Below are positions 44,001 through 51,713 of a DNA stretch of 64,000 nt, one piece after another. Source of the DNA: an uncultured bacterium (lineage in GTDB: Bacteria; Verrucomicrobiota; Lentisphaeria; Victivallales; UBA1829); assembly GCA_900549415.1 (NCBI GenBank), contig URNX01000003.1, forward strand, positions 51,551 through 115,550, in the 5' to 3' direction. The notes below the pieces were generated by a model that was not told the origin of the DNA, made no database searches, and worked only from the letters and a program-made list of their open reading frames with translations. Numbering within the stretch: the first letter of the stretch is position 1; every line of letters starts with the position of its first letter. The translations under genes were made by a program, and so were the position numbers.

Positions 44001-44626
44001 TTCATATCGGAATACGCAACGCCGTAAAGTCCGCGCTCCGCGCCGCCGTTCACCACGTTTTCCTTTTCCGAATCAACAGCGGCTTCCCGGACTTCCGTAA
44101 AATCGTAAGCTCCGAGCGTAAACACTGCGGCCTTGCGGAAGGTCAGACGCAGATGAAGCTCTTTCAGCGAGGCGGGGAGAATTTCTTCATACTCAAACAC
44201 CTGAGACGTTTCCCCGGCGAGGCATCTCTTCGCCCGCCAGTAATGATTGTCTTTGCCGTTGACTATGTCGCGGCCTTCAAAATAAAATTCAAATTCGGCG
44301 TTCGGGGACGCGCTCATCTCAACCGAAAGACGCGCCTTCCGGTCCGGCGTGAATTTGCCGACCGGCAGACGCAGGGTGACTTCTTCGCCGGCTTTCGCTT
44401 CACGGAAAAATTCGCGAGTGTCAATTGTCATTTTCCCGTTTTCAAAGCTGATTTTCGCCGAATTCTTCCTGGACTCCGGAAAGAACTGGAACCCGCCGAA
44501 ATTTTCATTTCCCGGCGTTCTCAGCGTGCTGTGATCCTCGAACAGTCGATATCCGCTCCAGTCGGAAACATCGCCGAAAAGAACGGCGCATGACAGAAGG
44601 AATAATGCGGAAAGGAATTTTTTCAT
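41093..44626 (-). CDS. Large secreted multi-domain glycoside hydrolase-like protein (clan GH-A barrel)
   Basis: A 1177-residue protein with a signal peptide (MKKFLSALFLLSCAVLFG). Domains: an N-terminal beta-sandwich (about 20-175) homologous to the whole next gene product; a CBM4/9-like module (about 195-375, starting VNGGAERGLYG); an Ig-like stretch; a TIM barrel (about 480-850) with the acid/base in YEILNEPNIW (near E576) and the probable nucleophile in FFATEAGRVY (near E689), as in GH5/39/79-type enzymes; and a C-terminal CBM9/DOMON-like domain from about 969 (IDGDLSDWQD). Substrate unknown; family number cannot be fixed by eye. The ATG at 44626 gives the signal peptide. Confidence 0.82.
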   Translation of the reverse strand: MKKFLSALFLLSCAVLFGDVSDWSGYRLFEDHSTLRTPGNENFGGFQFFPESRKNSAKISFENGKMTIDTREFFREAKAGEEVTLRLPVGKFTPDRKARLSVEMSASPNAEFEFYFEGRDIVNGKDNHYWRAKRCLAGETSQVFEYEEILPASLKELHLRLTFRKAAVFTLGAYDFTEVREAAVDSEKENVVNGGAERGLYGVAYSDMKTLGSHKDGTSLFFNIARSGALKVETDSTTAHSGKRSFKVTTPANSVNQLYMFPVPVRLNKPISLSAWMKAEKPTNVTVGLFPCNGSIYAKTFTVGTVWKKYTLNVPAYGKAFSNVNIVGNPGYAYGDAYGLIFPRFDFPENATVWIDDISSKLSENAEFRELSSVWISGTLDRDSTCYYPEDTITANLKLESAGKTAETELSWRIEDAFGKRIASSPAERVTLPAGKSVSFKAPENRRGWMTLYVTAKTGDRVDEHVLPFGVIDHPGPMVRRFGINVEDPLAHNANVTIALMKEFRLGSARVWNAGGHGFEGVGLFHDAGIYTLFCLDNVLSGKEAFFLPKDYSAWKKYLTEKAGMVKGKVDAYEILNEPNIWSGRSANPDPERLEVTDIDSIARCTLETAEILRKIDPNAKIAGADPCGTNVAWIESLISKPGVAATLDIISEHPYRQLPELPDYGEDMQSLRKMAARFKADYKFFATEAGRVYPMNYPDNRIMPQALKYAARDVRNEIVGFANGVDVYFHFAVGIGFCQTAWSSVRTGNGENNGEVMPNIYLYAIRAAADRIEDGKPAGQVKLGANFRCYIFDLGTRRTAVLWKWNGKPEKIEFAKPFRAYDFMGSRIDGTTFELSEFPVYLESEESAAELAKQIASAKLNITDKAFRTSVKITGSHTFAVEVANLTAKPLSGTVSVLTPGLVDGEQKLEFRDIPGESTDRVAFRTVPEIGMTPREAKLKVELPAIKQSETVSVSLRALFVPKAEKAIAIDGDLSDWQDVAPVVLTVKNSVQSSPWSESMKKSTVKFRSKWDSTRLYLAFEVKKDGFHPVDTHGESATWLGDGVQFALDTVANAPKGTAGYQDDDFEYLLSLYQGKPLLNRLAASASSYDSLSKSLGRTDQGDCAIRRTADGVVYELALPPVSISPFKLLPGSATRFSFIVNMNDGEKRVGWIELTPGIGQQPKRPDQFMDMVLLP

Positions 44627-44651
44627 ACTCTGATCCTCAATATAAACGGGG

Positions 44652-45200
44652 TTACTTGACTTCCGGGACAAATTCGTATGTTCCGATAGTAAACGCTCCG
44701 GGCTTGCGGAAAGTCAGACGCAAACATACATCTTTCTGAGTCTGGGAAAGCTGCTCGTCGTACACGAATTTCTCCGGAGCGGCCTTTGCGATGAAGCGCT
44801 TGCAGCGCCAGAAATGATTGTGCTTGCCGTTCAGGTCTTCTCCGCCTTCAAAATAAAACTCGAACTCCGTATCGGGTGTTGCACTCATTTCAACCATGAG
44901 ACGCGCTTTTTTTCCGCGGATCATTCCCGAAACCGGCAGACGCAGCGTAATCTCCTCCCCGGTTTTGGTTTCACGGAAAAATTCGCGTGTGTCAATCGTC
45001 ATTTTTCCGTTTGCAAAGCTGATTTTCACCAGATCCTTCTTGGATTCAGGTAAGATCTGAAGCATGCCGAAATTATTGTTTTCCGCATTTTTCAGAGCGA
45101 CTTTTTCCGCGTCGTAACGGAACCCGTTCCAGCTGAAATCACCCCCGAACACGGGGAATGAAAGCGCCGCGGCGACAGCAAGGATAAGACTTTTCTTCAT
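44652..45200 (-). CDS. Secreted single-domain protein, paralogue of the glycosidase N-terminal module
   Basis: A 182-residue protein with a signal peptide (MKKSLILAVAAALSFPVFG) and one beta-rich domain. It aligns along its whole length with residues 1-180 of the downstream glycosidase: both share GKMTIDTREFFRE, the GEE-TLRLPV segment, VEMSA, EFEFYFEG, HNHFWR/DNHYWR and LRLTFRK. About half the residues match. It is therefore a free-standing copy of that module, probably a carbohydrate-binding or surface-attachment domain. The gene is 25 bp upstream of the glycosidase gene on the same transcript. Confidence 0.78.
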   Translation of the reverse strand: MKKSLILAVAAALSFPVFGGDFSWNGFRYDAEKVALKNAENNNFGMLQILPESKKDLVKISFANGKMTIDTREFFRETKTGEEITLRLPVSGMIRGKKARLMVEMSATPDTEFEFYFEGGEDLNGKHNHFWRCKRFIAKAAPEKFVYDEQLSQTQKDVCLRLTFRKPGAFTIGTYEFVPEVK

Positions 45201-45252
45201 AGCAAAACTCCTGTTGTTGGTTTTATTCTGTTCTTATGTTGCCGGCAAATCA

Positions 45253-46011
45253 TTACTTGCCTTTATAAATCAGTTGTTCATACTGCCAGTCATTCGGTCC
45301 AGCCCCGACTGAAAACGACTTCACTTCGCCGATTGAGCTGACGTGACCATCCAGAAACAGCATATTTGTTCTCAATGTGTGGGGACGTCCAAGAAACTCG
45401 TTCCGCATGAACGCGATATCATAACCATAGCCATTCGTTCCGGTAGCATTGCAGACGCCGCCGATTTTCGACTGTTTGTAGCTGAATGTCACCATATCAA
45501 GCTGGTTCTGATTATCCGCAATAAACATCAGGGAAGAATAAGCTCCTTTGAAATTCTTTTTCGGAGATGCACCCTCTTCCATTTGAATGAACGGAAACGC
45601 CATCGCATAGGAACGCATTTCATCCATCGGGTTCAACTGTCCGTCGCCGTAACGCGGGCTGTCATCCGGGCACTGGAACGCTTTCCATTTTCCGCGGATA
45701 TTGTCCCCCGGATATTTCATGTAGTTTCTCCCGTAAGTGTAATCCCAGTGGTAATTGACCGCATAAAGTCCGCGAGGATCGCCATCCCAGATTCCGCCCT
45801 CCCAGGTCGGCGGCGTGATATAGCCGTCGAAATCCGCACGGTACTGGTTGGCGGCAAGCCCGATCTGCTTCAGATTTCCTGCGCATTGAATACTTCGGGC
45901 CATGCCCATCGCCTTTTTCAAGGCAGGCAGCAGCATTCCGGCAAGGATTGCAATGATTGCGATTACCACCAGCAGCTCTATGAGCGTGAATGTTCTTTTC
46001 CTCTGTTTCAT
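45253..46011 (-). CDS. Type II secretion-like pseudopilin with H-X9-DG-type C-terminus
   Basis: A 252-residue protein with a prepilin N-terminus: RTFTLIELLVVIAIIAILAG, to be cut before F and methylated, followed by NLKQIGLAANQYRADFDGYI. The C-terminus has LFLDGHVSSIGEV, the 'DGHV' feature of the large pseudopilin families abundant in Lentisphaerota and Planctomycetota. Such genes are often paired with LacI/AraC regulators and glycan-degrading enzymes, as here: it starts in an ATGA overlap with the LacI-type gene and precedes the secreted module and glycosidase. A role in surface display or secretion of these is possible but unproven. Confidence 0.92.
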   Translation of the reverse strand: MKQRKRTFTLIELLVVIAIIAILAGMLLPALKKAMGMARSIQCAGNLKQIGLAANQYRADFDGYITPPTWEGGIWDGDPRGLYAVNYHWDYTYGRNYMKYPGDNIRGKWKAFQCPDDSPRYGDGQLNPMDEMRSYAMAFPFIQMEEGASPKKNFKGAYSSLMFIADNQNQLDMVTFSYKQSKIGGVCNATGTNGYGYDIAFMRNEFLGRPHTLRTNMLFLDGHVSSIGEVKSFSVGAGPNDWQYEQLIYKGK

Positions 46012-47048
46012 CTTGTAAAGTCCTTTCTTAGTATTAAGTTTTTTCGTTCATCAACGATGATTTTGTAGTAGGGATCGGCGCTCTGCTCCTCATAATATCT
46101 CCGCAGTTCCGCCGGACGCATGAATTTAACCGGGAGAGAACAGGTTCGCGGTTCGGGCTCCGGTTTTTCCACCATCTCAATCAGGCGCTCAATCTGCAGA
46201 GGGATAACATCTTTGAACGGTTCAACGATCGTTCCGAGCACATCAGGCGATTCAAAATAATCAAACGGCAGGGAATAATTGAAAAACAGCGGCGGAACGT
46301 TCTTCACGCCTTTTTCGCCGCAGTAAATCAGGAATTGGCGCGCGGAAATGCTCGTAAAGAAGAAAACACACGCCTTCCGGTCCTGCGCAACGGAAAGAAC
46401 CTGCGCCATGGATTCATACGACAACGCTTCCATGGTGATTCCATACGGTTTTGCACATTCCACAGCATCCTCGACCGGCATGCGCCCGCCTTCGCAGATC
46501 AGCAGCGCATGACGGATTCCCTTTTCCTCAAGCACTTCAAACGCGCTGCAGAAGCCGGGACGGAAATCTTCAAGCACCAGGTTGTATGACTTATGATACT
46601 GCGTCAGCAGAATCGGATAGCTCTGCAGATATTCCGGAATCGGCGCATCCGCGTCCGAATCCAGCTCCAGCGAATAGAGAATCCCGTCCGGCTGACGGTT
46701 GATGAGGTTCCGCAGACATTCCTGTTCTTTCTTCTTATCATACAGCGTCAGCGAAATCAGAAGCTGATACCCGCGTTTGTCCGCCTCCTGAAGAAGCATC
46801 TGCGAATAAAAACCGGAATACACGCTCGCGATATCGCCGATCACAAGACCCAGAGTCCGGCTTTTCCCTTTCTTCAGGGAACGCGCCGCGACCGACGGCT
46901 GGTAGTTCATCTCGCGGACCGCTTCATCAATTCTGCGTTTCGTCTTCTCCGCCATTCGCGCAGAAAGCGGATGATGATTCAGATACATCGAAACCAGCGC
47001 AGTCGAAACCCCGACCCGCTCCGCGATATCTTTGATTCGTGTTCTCAT
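46008..47048 (-). CDS. LacI family transcriptional regulator
   Basis: A 346-residue regulator. The DNA-binding domain begins MRTRIKDIAERVGVSTALVSMYL (helix-turn-helix with hinge at AARSLKKGKSRTLGLVIGDI), followed by a periplasmic-binding-protein-like effector domain. Two consecutive ATG codons occur at 47051 and 47048; the second has the better spacing (5 nt) to GGAG. A consensus promoter and an 18-bp LacI-type palindrome lie directly upstream, so it probably represses its own operon (pseudopilin, secreted module, glycosidase). The ligand is likely a sugar released by the glycosidase. Confidence 0.94.
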   Translation of the reverse strand: MRTRIKDIAERVGVSTALVSMYLNHHPLSARMAEKTKRRIDEAVREMNYQPSVAARSLKKGKSRTLGLVIGDIASVYSGFYSQMLLQEADKRGYQLLISLTLYDKKKEQECLRNLINRQPDGILYSLELDSDADAPIPEYLQSYPILLTQYHKSYNLVLEDFRPGFCSAFEVLEEKGIRHALLICEGGRMPVEDAVECAKPYGITMEALSYESMAQVLSVAQDRKACVFFFTSISARQFLIYCGEKGVKNVPPLFFNYSLPFDYFESPDVLGTIVEPFKDVIPLQIERLIEMVEKPEPEPRTCSLPVKFMRPAELRRYYEEQSADPYYKIIVDERKNLILRKDFTR

Positions 47049-47070
47049 CATCTCTCCGCTGTTTATATCT

Positions 47071-47088
47071 TGTTGTATCGTTTCAACA
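47071..47088. promoter_or_regulatory. LacI-type operator in front of the lacI-family gene
   Basis: The 18-bp near-palindrome TGTTGTATCGTTTCAACA has the central CG typical of LacI-family operators; 7 of 9 base pairs are symmetric. It lies between the -10 box and the start codon, where a bound repressor would block transcription. Confidence 0.6.
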
Positions 47089-47094
47089 GCATTA

Positions 47095-47123
47095 ATTATA
47101 GCACATTCCCCCGATTTTGTCAA
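47095..47123 (-). promoter_or_regulatory. Consensus sigma70-type promoter of the LacI-pseudopilin-glycosidase operon
   Basis: Minus-strand TTGACA (47123-47118) and TATAAT (47100-47095), spacing 17 bp: a full consensus, which makes sense for a promoter held down by a repressor. Confidence 0.88.
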
Positions 47124-47143
47124 CCCCCTGTTCTGAAAAAAAA

Positions 47144-47202
47144 TCAAAAAAAAGAAAACCGCGCGTTCTTCAACATGCGTTTCACATGCCGGACGCGCGG
47201 TT
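47144..47202 (-). terminator. Terminator after the GT2 gene
   Basis: AACCGCGCGT (47157-47166) pairs perfectly with ACGCGCGGTT (47193-47202); an inner CATG-based stem occupies the loop. On the minus strand the stem is followed by TTCTTTTTTTT. Confidence 0.8.
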
Positions 47203-47231
47203 CCCTGAAAAAACACCGCGAAAACGACGGA

Positions 47232-47942
47232 TCAATCCATCCGGAGAAGACCGTACTTGAGAATGCAGCGGAGAGCGGAAACGCCGTCCTTCCAGTTGAT
47301 TTTCTTGCCTTCCTGGTACGTGCGGCCCGAATAGGAAACCGTCACTTCATACATACGGCAATGCTGGCGCGCAAGCTTGATCGTCACTTCCGGCTCAAAG
47401 CCGAAGCGGTTTTCGCGGAGCGTGATCTTCTGCAGATATTCGCGCTTGAACATTTTGTAGCAGCACTCCATGTCGTGCAGAGTGAGGTCGGCAAGCATGT
47501 TGCACAGACGGGTCAGAAAGCTGTTCACAACCGAATGCCAGTAGTACATCACCCGGTGGCACTCGCTGCCGACAAAGCTTGCGCGCGCGCCGAAAACAAC
47601 ATCCGCGCGTCCATCCAGAATCGGCACAAGAAGTTTCGGAAGTTCATTCGGGTTGTATTCAAAATCGGAATCCTGGACAACAACGACGTCGCCCGTCGCC
47701 TGTGCGAAACCGGTGTGGAGCGCCGCGCCTTTGCCCTTGTTGACATCATGGCGGAAAACCTTGACGATTCCCTTGTCCGCCCAGACTTTCAGGTGCTCCG
47801 GGGTCTTGTCCGTGGAACAGTCGTCGACGGCAATCAGCTCCAGCTCGATTTCCGGCTGGAACGAAACGGCGCGAACCCGTTCAATCACCGCGTCAATGTA
47901 GTTTTCTTCGTTGTAAACGGGAATGATGATCGAAAGTTTCAT
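47232..47942 (-). CDS. GT2 family glycosyltransferase (dolichyl/polyprenyl-phosphate mannose synthase-like)
   Basis: A 236-residue soluble GT-A enzyme without membrane helices. Motifs: IIIPVYNEENYI, LIAVDDCSTDKTP (nucleotide site), VVVQDSDFEYNP (DxD region), and the downstream FGARASF and NRFGFEPEVTIK. This is the DPM1-like class that transfers a sugar to a polyprenyl phosphate. The ATG at 47942 has GAGAGGTG upstream; an in-frame GTG two codons earlier is less likely. It is the last gene of the SDR-hisH-hisA-acyltransferase-aroB-dprA run. Confidence 0.9.
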   Translation of the reverse strand: MKLSIIIPVYNEENYIDAVIERVRAVSFQPEIELELIAVDDCSTDKTPEHLKVWADKGIVKVFRHDVNKGKGAALHTGFAQATGDVVVVQDSDFEYNPNELPKLLVPILDGRADVVFGARASFVGSECHRVMYYWHSVVNSFLTRLCNMLADLTLHDMECCYKMFKREYLQKITLRENRFGFEPEVTIKLARQHCRMYEVTVSYSGRTYQEGKKINWKDGVSALRCILKYGLLRMD

Positions 47943-47959
47943 AAACACCTCTCTTGTTT

Positions 47960-49099
47960 TCAGCGCGTTCTTGCATAGCCGACGGGCGTGCGCTTGAGTT
48001 TATGGGATATTTCAAGGGCGACGAGTTTCCGGGAGAGCTCGCCGGCGCTGATGCCGGTTCCCGCGGAAATCGCGTCAAACGACGCTTCGCCTTTCTTCAG
48101 AAATTCAAGAATCCGGCGGTCGCTTTCAGGCAGAGACGCATCGACTTCATCCTCGAACCGGTTCTCTTCCGCCGTATCCTCCTTCGCGGTGAACGGAAGC
48201 TCGCGTTCCGAAAAGCCCGGCAGAAAATCCATGGATTCCAGCACATCTTCAAAGCTGGTGACAAGCTGAGCTTCGCCGTTGCGGATCAGATTGTTGCAGC
48301 CCGACGAAAGTTCCGAGTCGGCATTGCCGGGAATCGCAAAGACCGCTTTGCCCTGTTCGAGAGCGGCGGAGGCGGTGATCAGCGCACCGCTGTGAAGTCC
48401 GGCCTCCACAACAACCGTCCCGAGAGAAAGCGCCGAGATAATCCGGTTGCGCATCGGAAACGAGTGACGCGTCGGCGGGAATGTCATGGGGAATTCGGTG
48501 ATGACCGCACCGCCCTTCGCGATAATGTCGCGCGCAAGCGGAACATGCTCCTGCGGCTGAATCTTCATCAAGCCGCCGCCGAGAACCGCAACAGTCTTGC
48601 CGTTTGCATTCATCGTGCCCTTGTGCGCGGCGGCGTCAATGCCGAGCGCCAGTCCGGAAACGACGCTCCAGCCGGAGAATGCGGCGGCTTCGGCGATATG
48701 CTGCGCCATGCGCATCCCGTAAACCGTCGCACGGCGGGAACCGACAATCGCGATTGACTGCGTCCCGATCGTCTCCGGGAGCGCGCCGCAGATGTAAAGA
48801 CAGAGCGGAGCATCCTCCATCTCCTCGAACTGCTTCGGATACGCCGCATCCGCGCGGGTGACGACTTCAACGCCGCCGAGCGCAATGCGGTCCAGCTCTT
48901 CATCGAGCATGGAGGAATGCGCGGCTTCCGCAATTTTGCGGGCGAGTTCTTCGCTGATTCCGCGGATTCCGGCGAGGGCTTCCCACCGCTCTTCAAAAAT
49001 TGCCGTCGCAGAGCCGCACTTCTGAATCAGCGACGCGGTCCGCGAAGGGCCGATGCCGGATATCAGATTCAGAAGAATGTAGGCGTCATGCTCAAGCAT
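47960..49099 (-). CDS. dprA: DNA-processing protein DprA
   Basis: A 379-residue protein. The N-terminal HhH/SAM-like part has LNLISGIGPSRTASLI. The Rossmann core has the DprA signature IAIVGSRRATVYGMRMAQHI, VVSGLALGIDAAAHKG and IRNRIISALS-type MRNRIISALSLGTVVVEA. The C-terminal winged helix (SLPESDRRILEFLKKGEA) is present. DprA loads RecA on incoming single-stranded DNA during transformation. The ATG at 49099 overlaps the end of aroB by 8 bp; the longer in-frame start would add Arg-rich noncoding sequence. Confidence 0.95.
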   Translation of the reverse strand: MLEHDAYILLNLISGIGPSRTASLIQKCGSATAIFEERWEALAGIRGISEELARKIAEAAHSSMLDEELDRIALGGVEVVTRADAAYPKQFEEMEDAPLCLYICGALPETIGTQSIAIVGSRRATVYGMRMAQHIAEAAAFSGWSVVSGLALGIDAAAHKGTMNANGKTVAVLGGGLMKIQPQEHVPLARDIIAKGGAVITEFPMTFPPTRHSFPMRNRIISALSLGTVVVEAGLHSGALITASAALEQGKAVFAIPGNADSELSSGCNNLIRNGEAQLVTSFEDVLESMDFLPGFSERELPFTAKEDTAEENRFEDEVDASLPESDRRILEFLKKGEASFDAISAGTGISAGELSRKLVALEISHKLKRTPVGYARTR

Positions 49100-50177
49100 T
49101 CGGGAGAGTCTCCAGTATCGCGCGGACCGGAGCGGCGTCGACCTTGCGGACTTCCGCCGTACCGGTTTTCGGCGTGAAGACGAAACGCAGAACGCCGTCC
49201 ATCGCCTTCTTGTCCTTGAACATCGCGGAGAAAACCGTTTCACGGTCGCACTTCACCGAGACGGGAAGTCCGGTCGCTTCGAGCAGCCTGCGCTGGCGGA
49301 TCGCGTCCTCCGCGCTCATCACACCGAGACGGACTGCGAGGTCGGCGGCCAGGCGCATGCCGATTGCTACCGCTTCGCCGTGAAGCATGGTGTAGTGATA
49401 AGAACTTTCAATGGCGTGACCGTATGTGTGTCCGTAATTCAGAATGGCGCGGAGCGAGCCTTCGCACTCATCACGGGAGACGACATACGCTTTCAGTTCG
49501 CAGCAGCGGCGGATCATCCCCGCGGTGAACGCATCGTCACGTGCGCGGATTTCGGGGATATGCGATTCCAGACCGGCAAAGAAAGCCTCATCGAGAATCG
49601 CGGCAGTCTTGATGATCTCCGCGAGTCCGCAGAGAACCTGATTGTCCGGTAGCGGCTTGAGAAAATCCGTATCAATGACAACCGCCTTCGGCTGATGAAA
49701 CGCTCCGACAAGATTCTTGCCTTCGGGAATATCCACGCCCGTTTTGCCGCCGACGGATGAATCGACCATCGCAAGCAGTGTGGTGGGAATCTGGATGAAA
49801 TCAATTCCGCGCATGTAGACAGCGGCGGAGAAACCCGCCATGTCCCCCGTCACGCCTCCGCCGAGAGCAACGACAACCGAGCGGCGATCCAGACCTTCGC
49901 GCGCGGCGGTGCGGCAGATTTCAAGAATGGTTCCGATGTTTTTCGATTCCTCTCCCGCGGGAAAGACATGCCGGGCGACTTTGGCGGCGCCGGCTTCCGC
50001 GAGCACTCTGCTTACGCGATCCGCAAACAGCGGAGCGGTGTTGGAATCCGCAACCAGCAGACAGCGTCTGCCGTTCACATGCGGCGCCAGCAGCGCGGCG
50101 TTTGCAATGACGCCCGAACCGATGGTGATCGGATACGAGCGGTCGGCAAGATTGACAGTTACTGTTTCCGGGTTCAT
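49092..50177 (-). CDS. aroB: 3-dehydroquinate synthase
   Basis: A 361-residue cytosolic enzyme, second step of the shikimate pathway, NAD- and metal-dependent. Motifs: ALGGGVTGDMAGFSAAVYMRG, PTTLLAMVDSSVGGKTGVD, KNLVGAFHQP, the metal-binding glutamate and histidines in CGLAEIIKTA, LNYGHTYGHAIE and MLHGEAVAIGM. The ATG at 50177 overlaps the stop of the acyltransferase gene (ATGA) and is preferred to an in-frame start at 50198. Confidence 0.97.
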   Translation of the reverse strand: MNPETVTVNLADRSYPITIGSGVIANAALLAPHVNGRRCLLVADSNTAPLFADRVSRVLAEAGAAKVARHVFPAGEESKNIGTILEICRTAAREGLDRRSVVVALGGGVTGDMAGFSAAVYMRGIDFIQIPTTLLAMVDSSVGGKTGVDIPEGKNLVGAFHQPKAVVIDTDFLKPLPDNQVLCGLAEIIKTAAILDEAFFAGLESHIPEIRARDDAFTAGMIRRCCELKAYVVSRDECEGSLRAILNYGHTYGHAIESSYHYTMLHGEAVAIGMRLAADLAVRLGVMSAEDAIRQRRLLEATGLPVSVKCDRETVFSAMFKDKKAMDGVLRFVFTPKTGTAEVRKVDAAPVRAILETLPNA

Positions 50178-50989
50178 TTTCTGATTTCGCATCCCCATTC
50201 AGTCAGACGGCTTTCGATGAAGTCGACAATCTGCTGCTGTTCCTGTTTTCCGGATCCCTCGACCTTCATGATCGGTTTTCCGAATTCAAAGTAAATCTCG
50301 CGCTTGCGGTGAATCGGACCGAGATCCTTGATGAATCTTCCGTTGCCGAGAAAATCCGTGCGGAGAGCAGTCGGAATGATCGGCACGCCGGCGGCTTTCG
50401 CAAGCTTCACGCCGATGGTGTTGAAATGGTGCTCGTCGAACACGGTGGAGCGGGAGGCCTGCGGGAAAATCACAATGGATTTGCCGCTCTCAAGCGTCTT
50501 CTTGCCCTCTTCGATGACCGCGCGGAAATCATCGCGCGGATTCTCGCGTCCGACACCGATGCAGCCGAGCGTGCGCATGATGTCACCGAAATACGGCACG
50601 TCGAAAAGCTGTTTTTTGATGACGAAGCAGAAATCCTTGCGGGGGCGGATGAACGCGTGCATGACCGCTGTCTCAAGCAGGCTCATATGGTTGCTGATGA
50701 AGAGCACCGGGCCTTCGGTTCCGCTGATGTTGTCGAGCCCGCGCAGATGGAACTTGCCGCCGCAGCTTTCGGTGATGAGAATGTTGTCATACGAGTTCTT
50801 CGTCTGCTGGTTCTGCGGGAAATATCCTTTGCGGCAGGCGCTTCCGGAACGGTAGAAAACGTAGAAGTTCCGGATGTAGAACGACGCGCGGGTGCGGAGA
50901 AGCAGCCAGTCGAGAATGCTGGGCTTCACATGATCCGGCGTGTCATAGGAATCGCCGGGAAAGGGATTGAAAACAGCTTCGTCAGTCAT
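50174..50989 (-). CDS. PlsC-like lysophospholipid acyltransferase with variant motifs
   Basis: A 271-residue protein of the 1-acylglycerol-3-phosphate acyltransferase superfamily. Motif I reads SNHMSLLET, so the usual HX4D is HX4E; motif III reads IFPQASRS instead of FPEGTRS. The remaining pattern (VIKKQLFDVPYFGDIMRTLG, GVKLAKAAGVPIIPTALRTD) is otherwise intact, so it belongs to a divergent clade rather than a dead copy. No strong membrane helix is seen. The ATG at 50989 overlaps the end of hisA by 8 bp. It may acylate a glycerolipid or lipid A-like acceptor. Confidence 0.85.
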   Translation of the reverse strand: MTDEAVFNPFPGDSYDTPDHVKPSILDWLLLRTRASFYIRNFYVFYRSGSACRKGYFPQNQQTKNSYDNILITESCGGKFHLRGLDNISGTEGPVLFISNHMSLLETAVMHAFIRPRKDFCFVIKKQLFDVPYFGDIMRTLGCIGVGRENPRDDFRAVIEEGKKTLESGKSIVIFPQASRSTVFDEHHFNTIGVKLAKAAGVPIIPTALRTDFLGNGRFIKDLGPIHRKREIYFEFGKPIMKVEGSGKQEQQQIVDFIESRLTEWGCEIRK

Positions 50990-51713
50990 TGGCCGCACCT
51001 TCGAGTTCTCTGTAAGTGGTCTTTCCGTCATAAAGAGCCTTGCCGACAATCGCGCCTTCGAGGTTGTCCTTGCGCAGTTCGCGCAGAGCGGTGATGTCGC
51101 GGGCGGAGGAGATTCCGCCGGAGGAGATCACGCCGCAGCGGGGAACGCGGGAGCAGAGGGCGGCAATCGCATCGCAGTTCGGTCCGGAGAGCGCGCCATC
51201 GGTTGCAATGTCGGTATAGATGAAGCGCGTCACGCCCATTTCCTGAAGAGTGAGAACGAGTTCATAGGCGTCGACTCCGCTGTTTTCGAGCCAGCCGTTG
51301 ACGGCGACGCAGCCGCCGCGCGCGTCGATTCCGACCACGACACGCTCCGCGGTGAATTCGGAAACGAACTCTTTTGCGAGCTTCGGATTTTCACAGGCGA
51401 CCGTTCCGAGAATGATGCGGTACACGCCCGCATCGAACGCCTTGCGGGCGTCCTCAAGCGTGCGGATGCCGCCGCCGAGCTCACAGGGAATGTGGACGGC
51501 GGAGCAAATCTCGCGGACGGCGTCGAGATTCACCGGCTGTTTCGCCTTTGCACCGTCGAGGTCTACGAGATGAATGATATGCGCACCTTCCTTCTCCCAG
51601 CGGACCGCCTGTTCCGCCGGGGAGTCGCCGTACACGGTCTCCCGGTTGTAGTCGCCCTGAAAGAGGCGGACGCATTTGCCGCCGCGAATGTCGATTGCAG
51701 GAATGATGAGCAT
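50982..51713 (-). CDS. hisA: ProFAR isomerase HisA
   Basis: A 243-residue TIM-barrel enzyme of histidine synthesis that isomerises ProFAR to PRFAR. Motifs: PAIDIRGGKCVRLFQGDY (catalytic Asp), VDLDGAKA, CELGGGIRTLED, IILGTVA, VVGIDARGG, YTDIATDGALSGPN (second catalytic Asp) and ISSGGISSARD. The start overlaps the hisH stop (TAATG); longer in-frame extensions lie inside hisH. hisF is not in the window. Confidence 0.96.
   Translation of the reverse strand: MLIIPAIDIRGGKCVRLFQGDYNRETVYGDSPAEQAVRWEKEGAHIIHLVDLDGAKAKQPVNLDAVREICSAVHIPCELGGGIRTLEDARKAFDAGVYRIILGTVACENPKLAKEFVSEFTAERVVVGIDARGGCVAVNGWLENSGVDAYELVLTLQEMGVTRFIYTDIATDGALSGPNCDAIAALCSRVPRCGVISSGGISSARDITALRELRKDNLEGAIVGKALYDGKTTYRELEGAAND

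Noticed and set aside
41993..44593. An 866-codon open frame on the plus strand, and similar long frames such as 12023-14161 (-), 4406-6328 (-) and 53211-55196 (-)
   Set aside because: Each lies antisense to a gene with clear family motifs; their products are rich in Arg, Gly, Val, Phe and Asp in the way expected from reading G/C-rich codons backwards, and none shows a domain.
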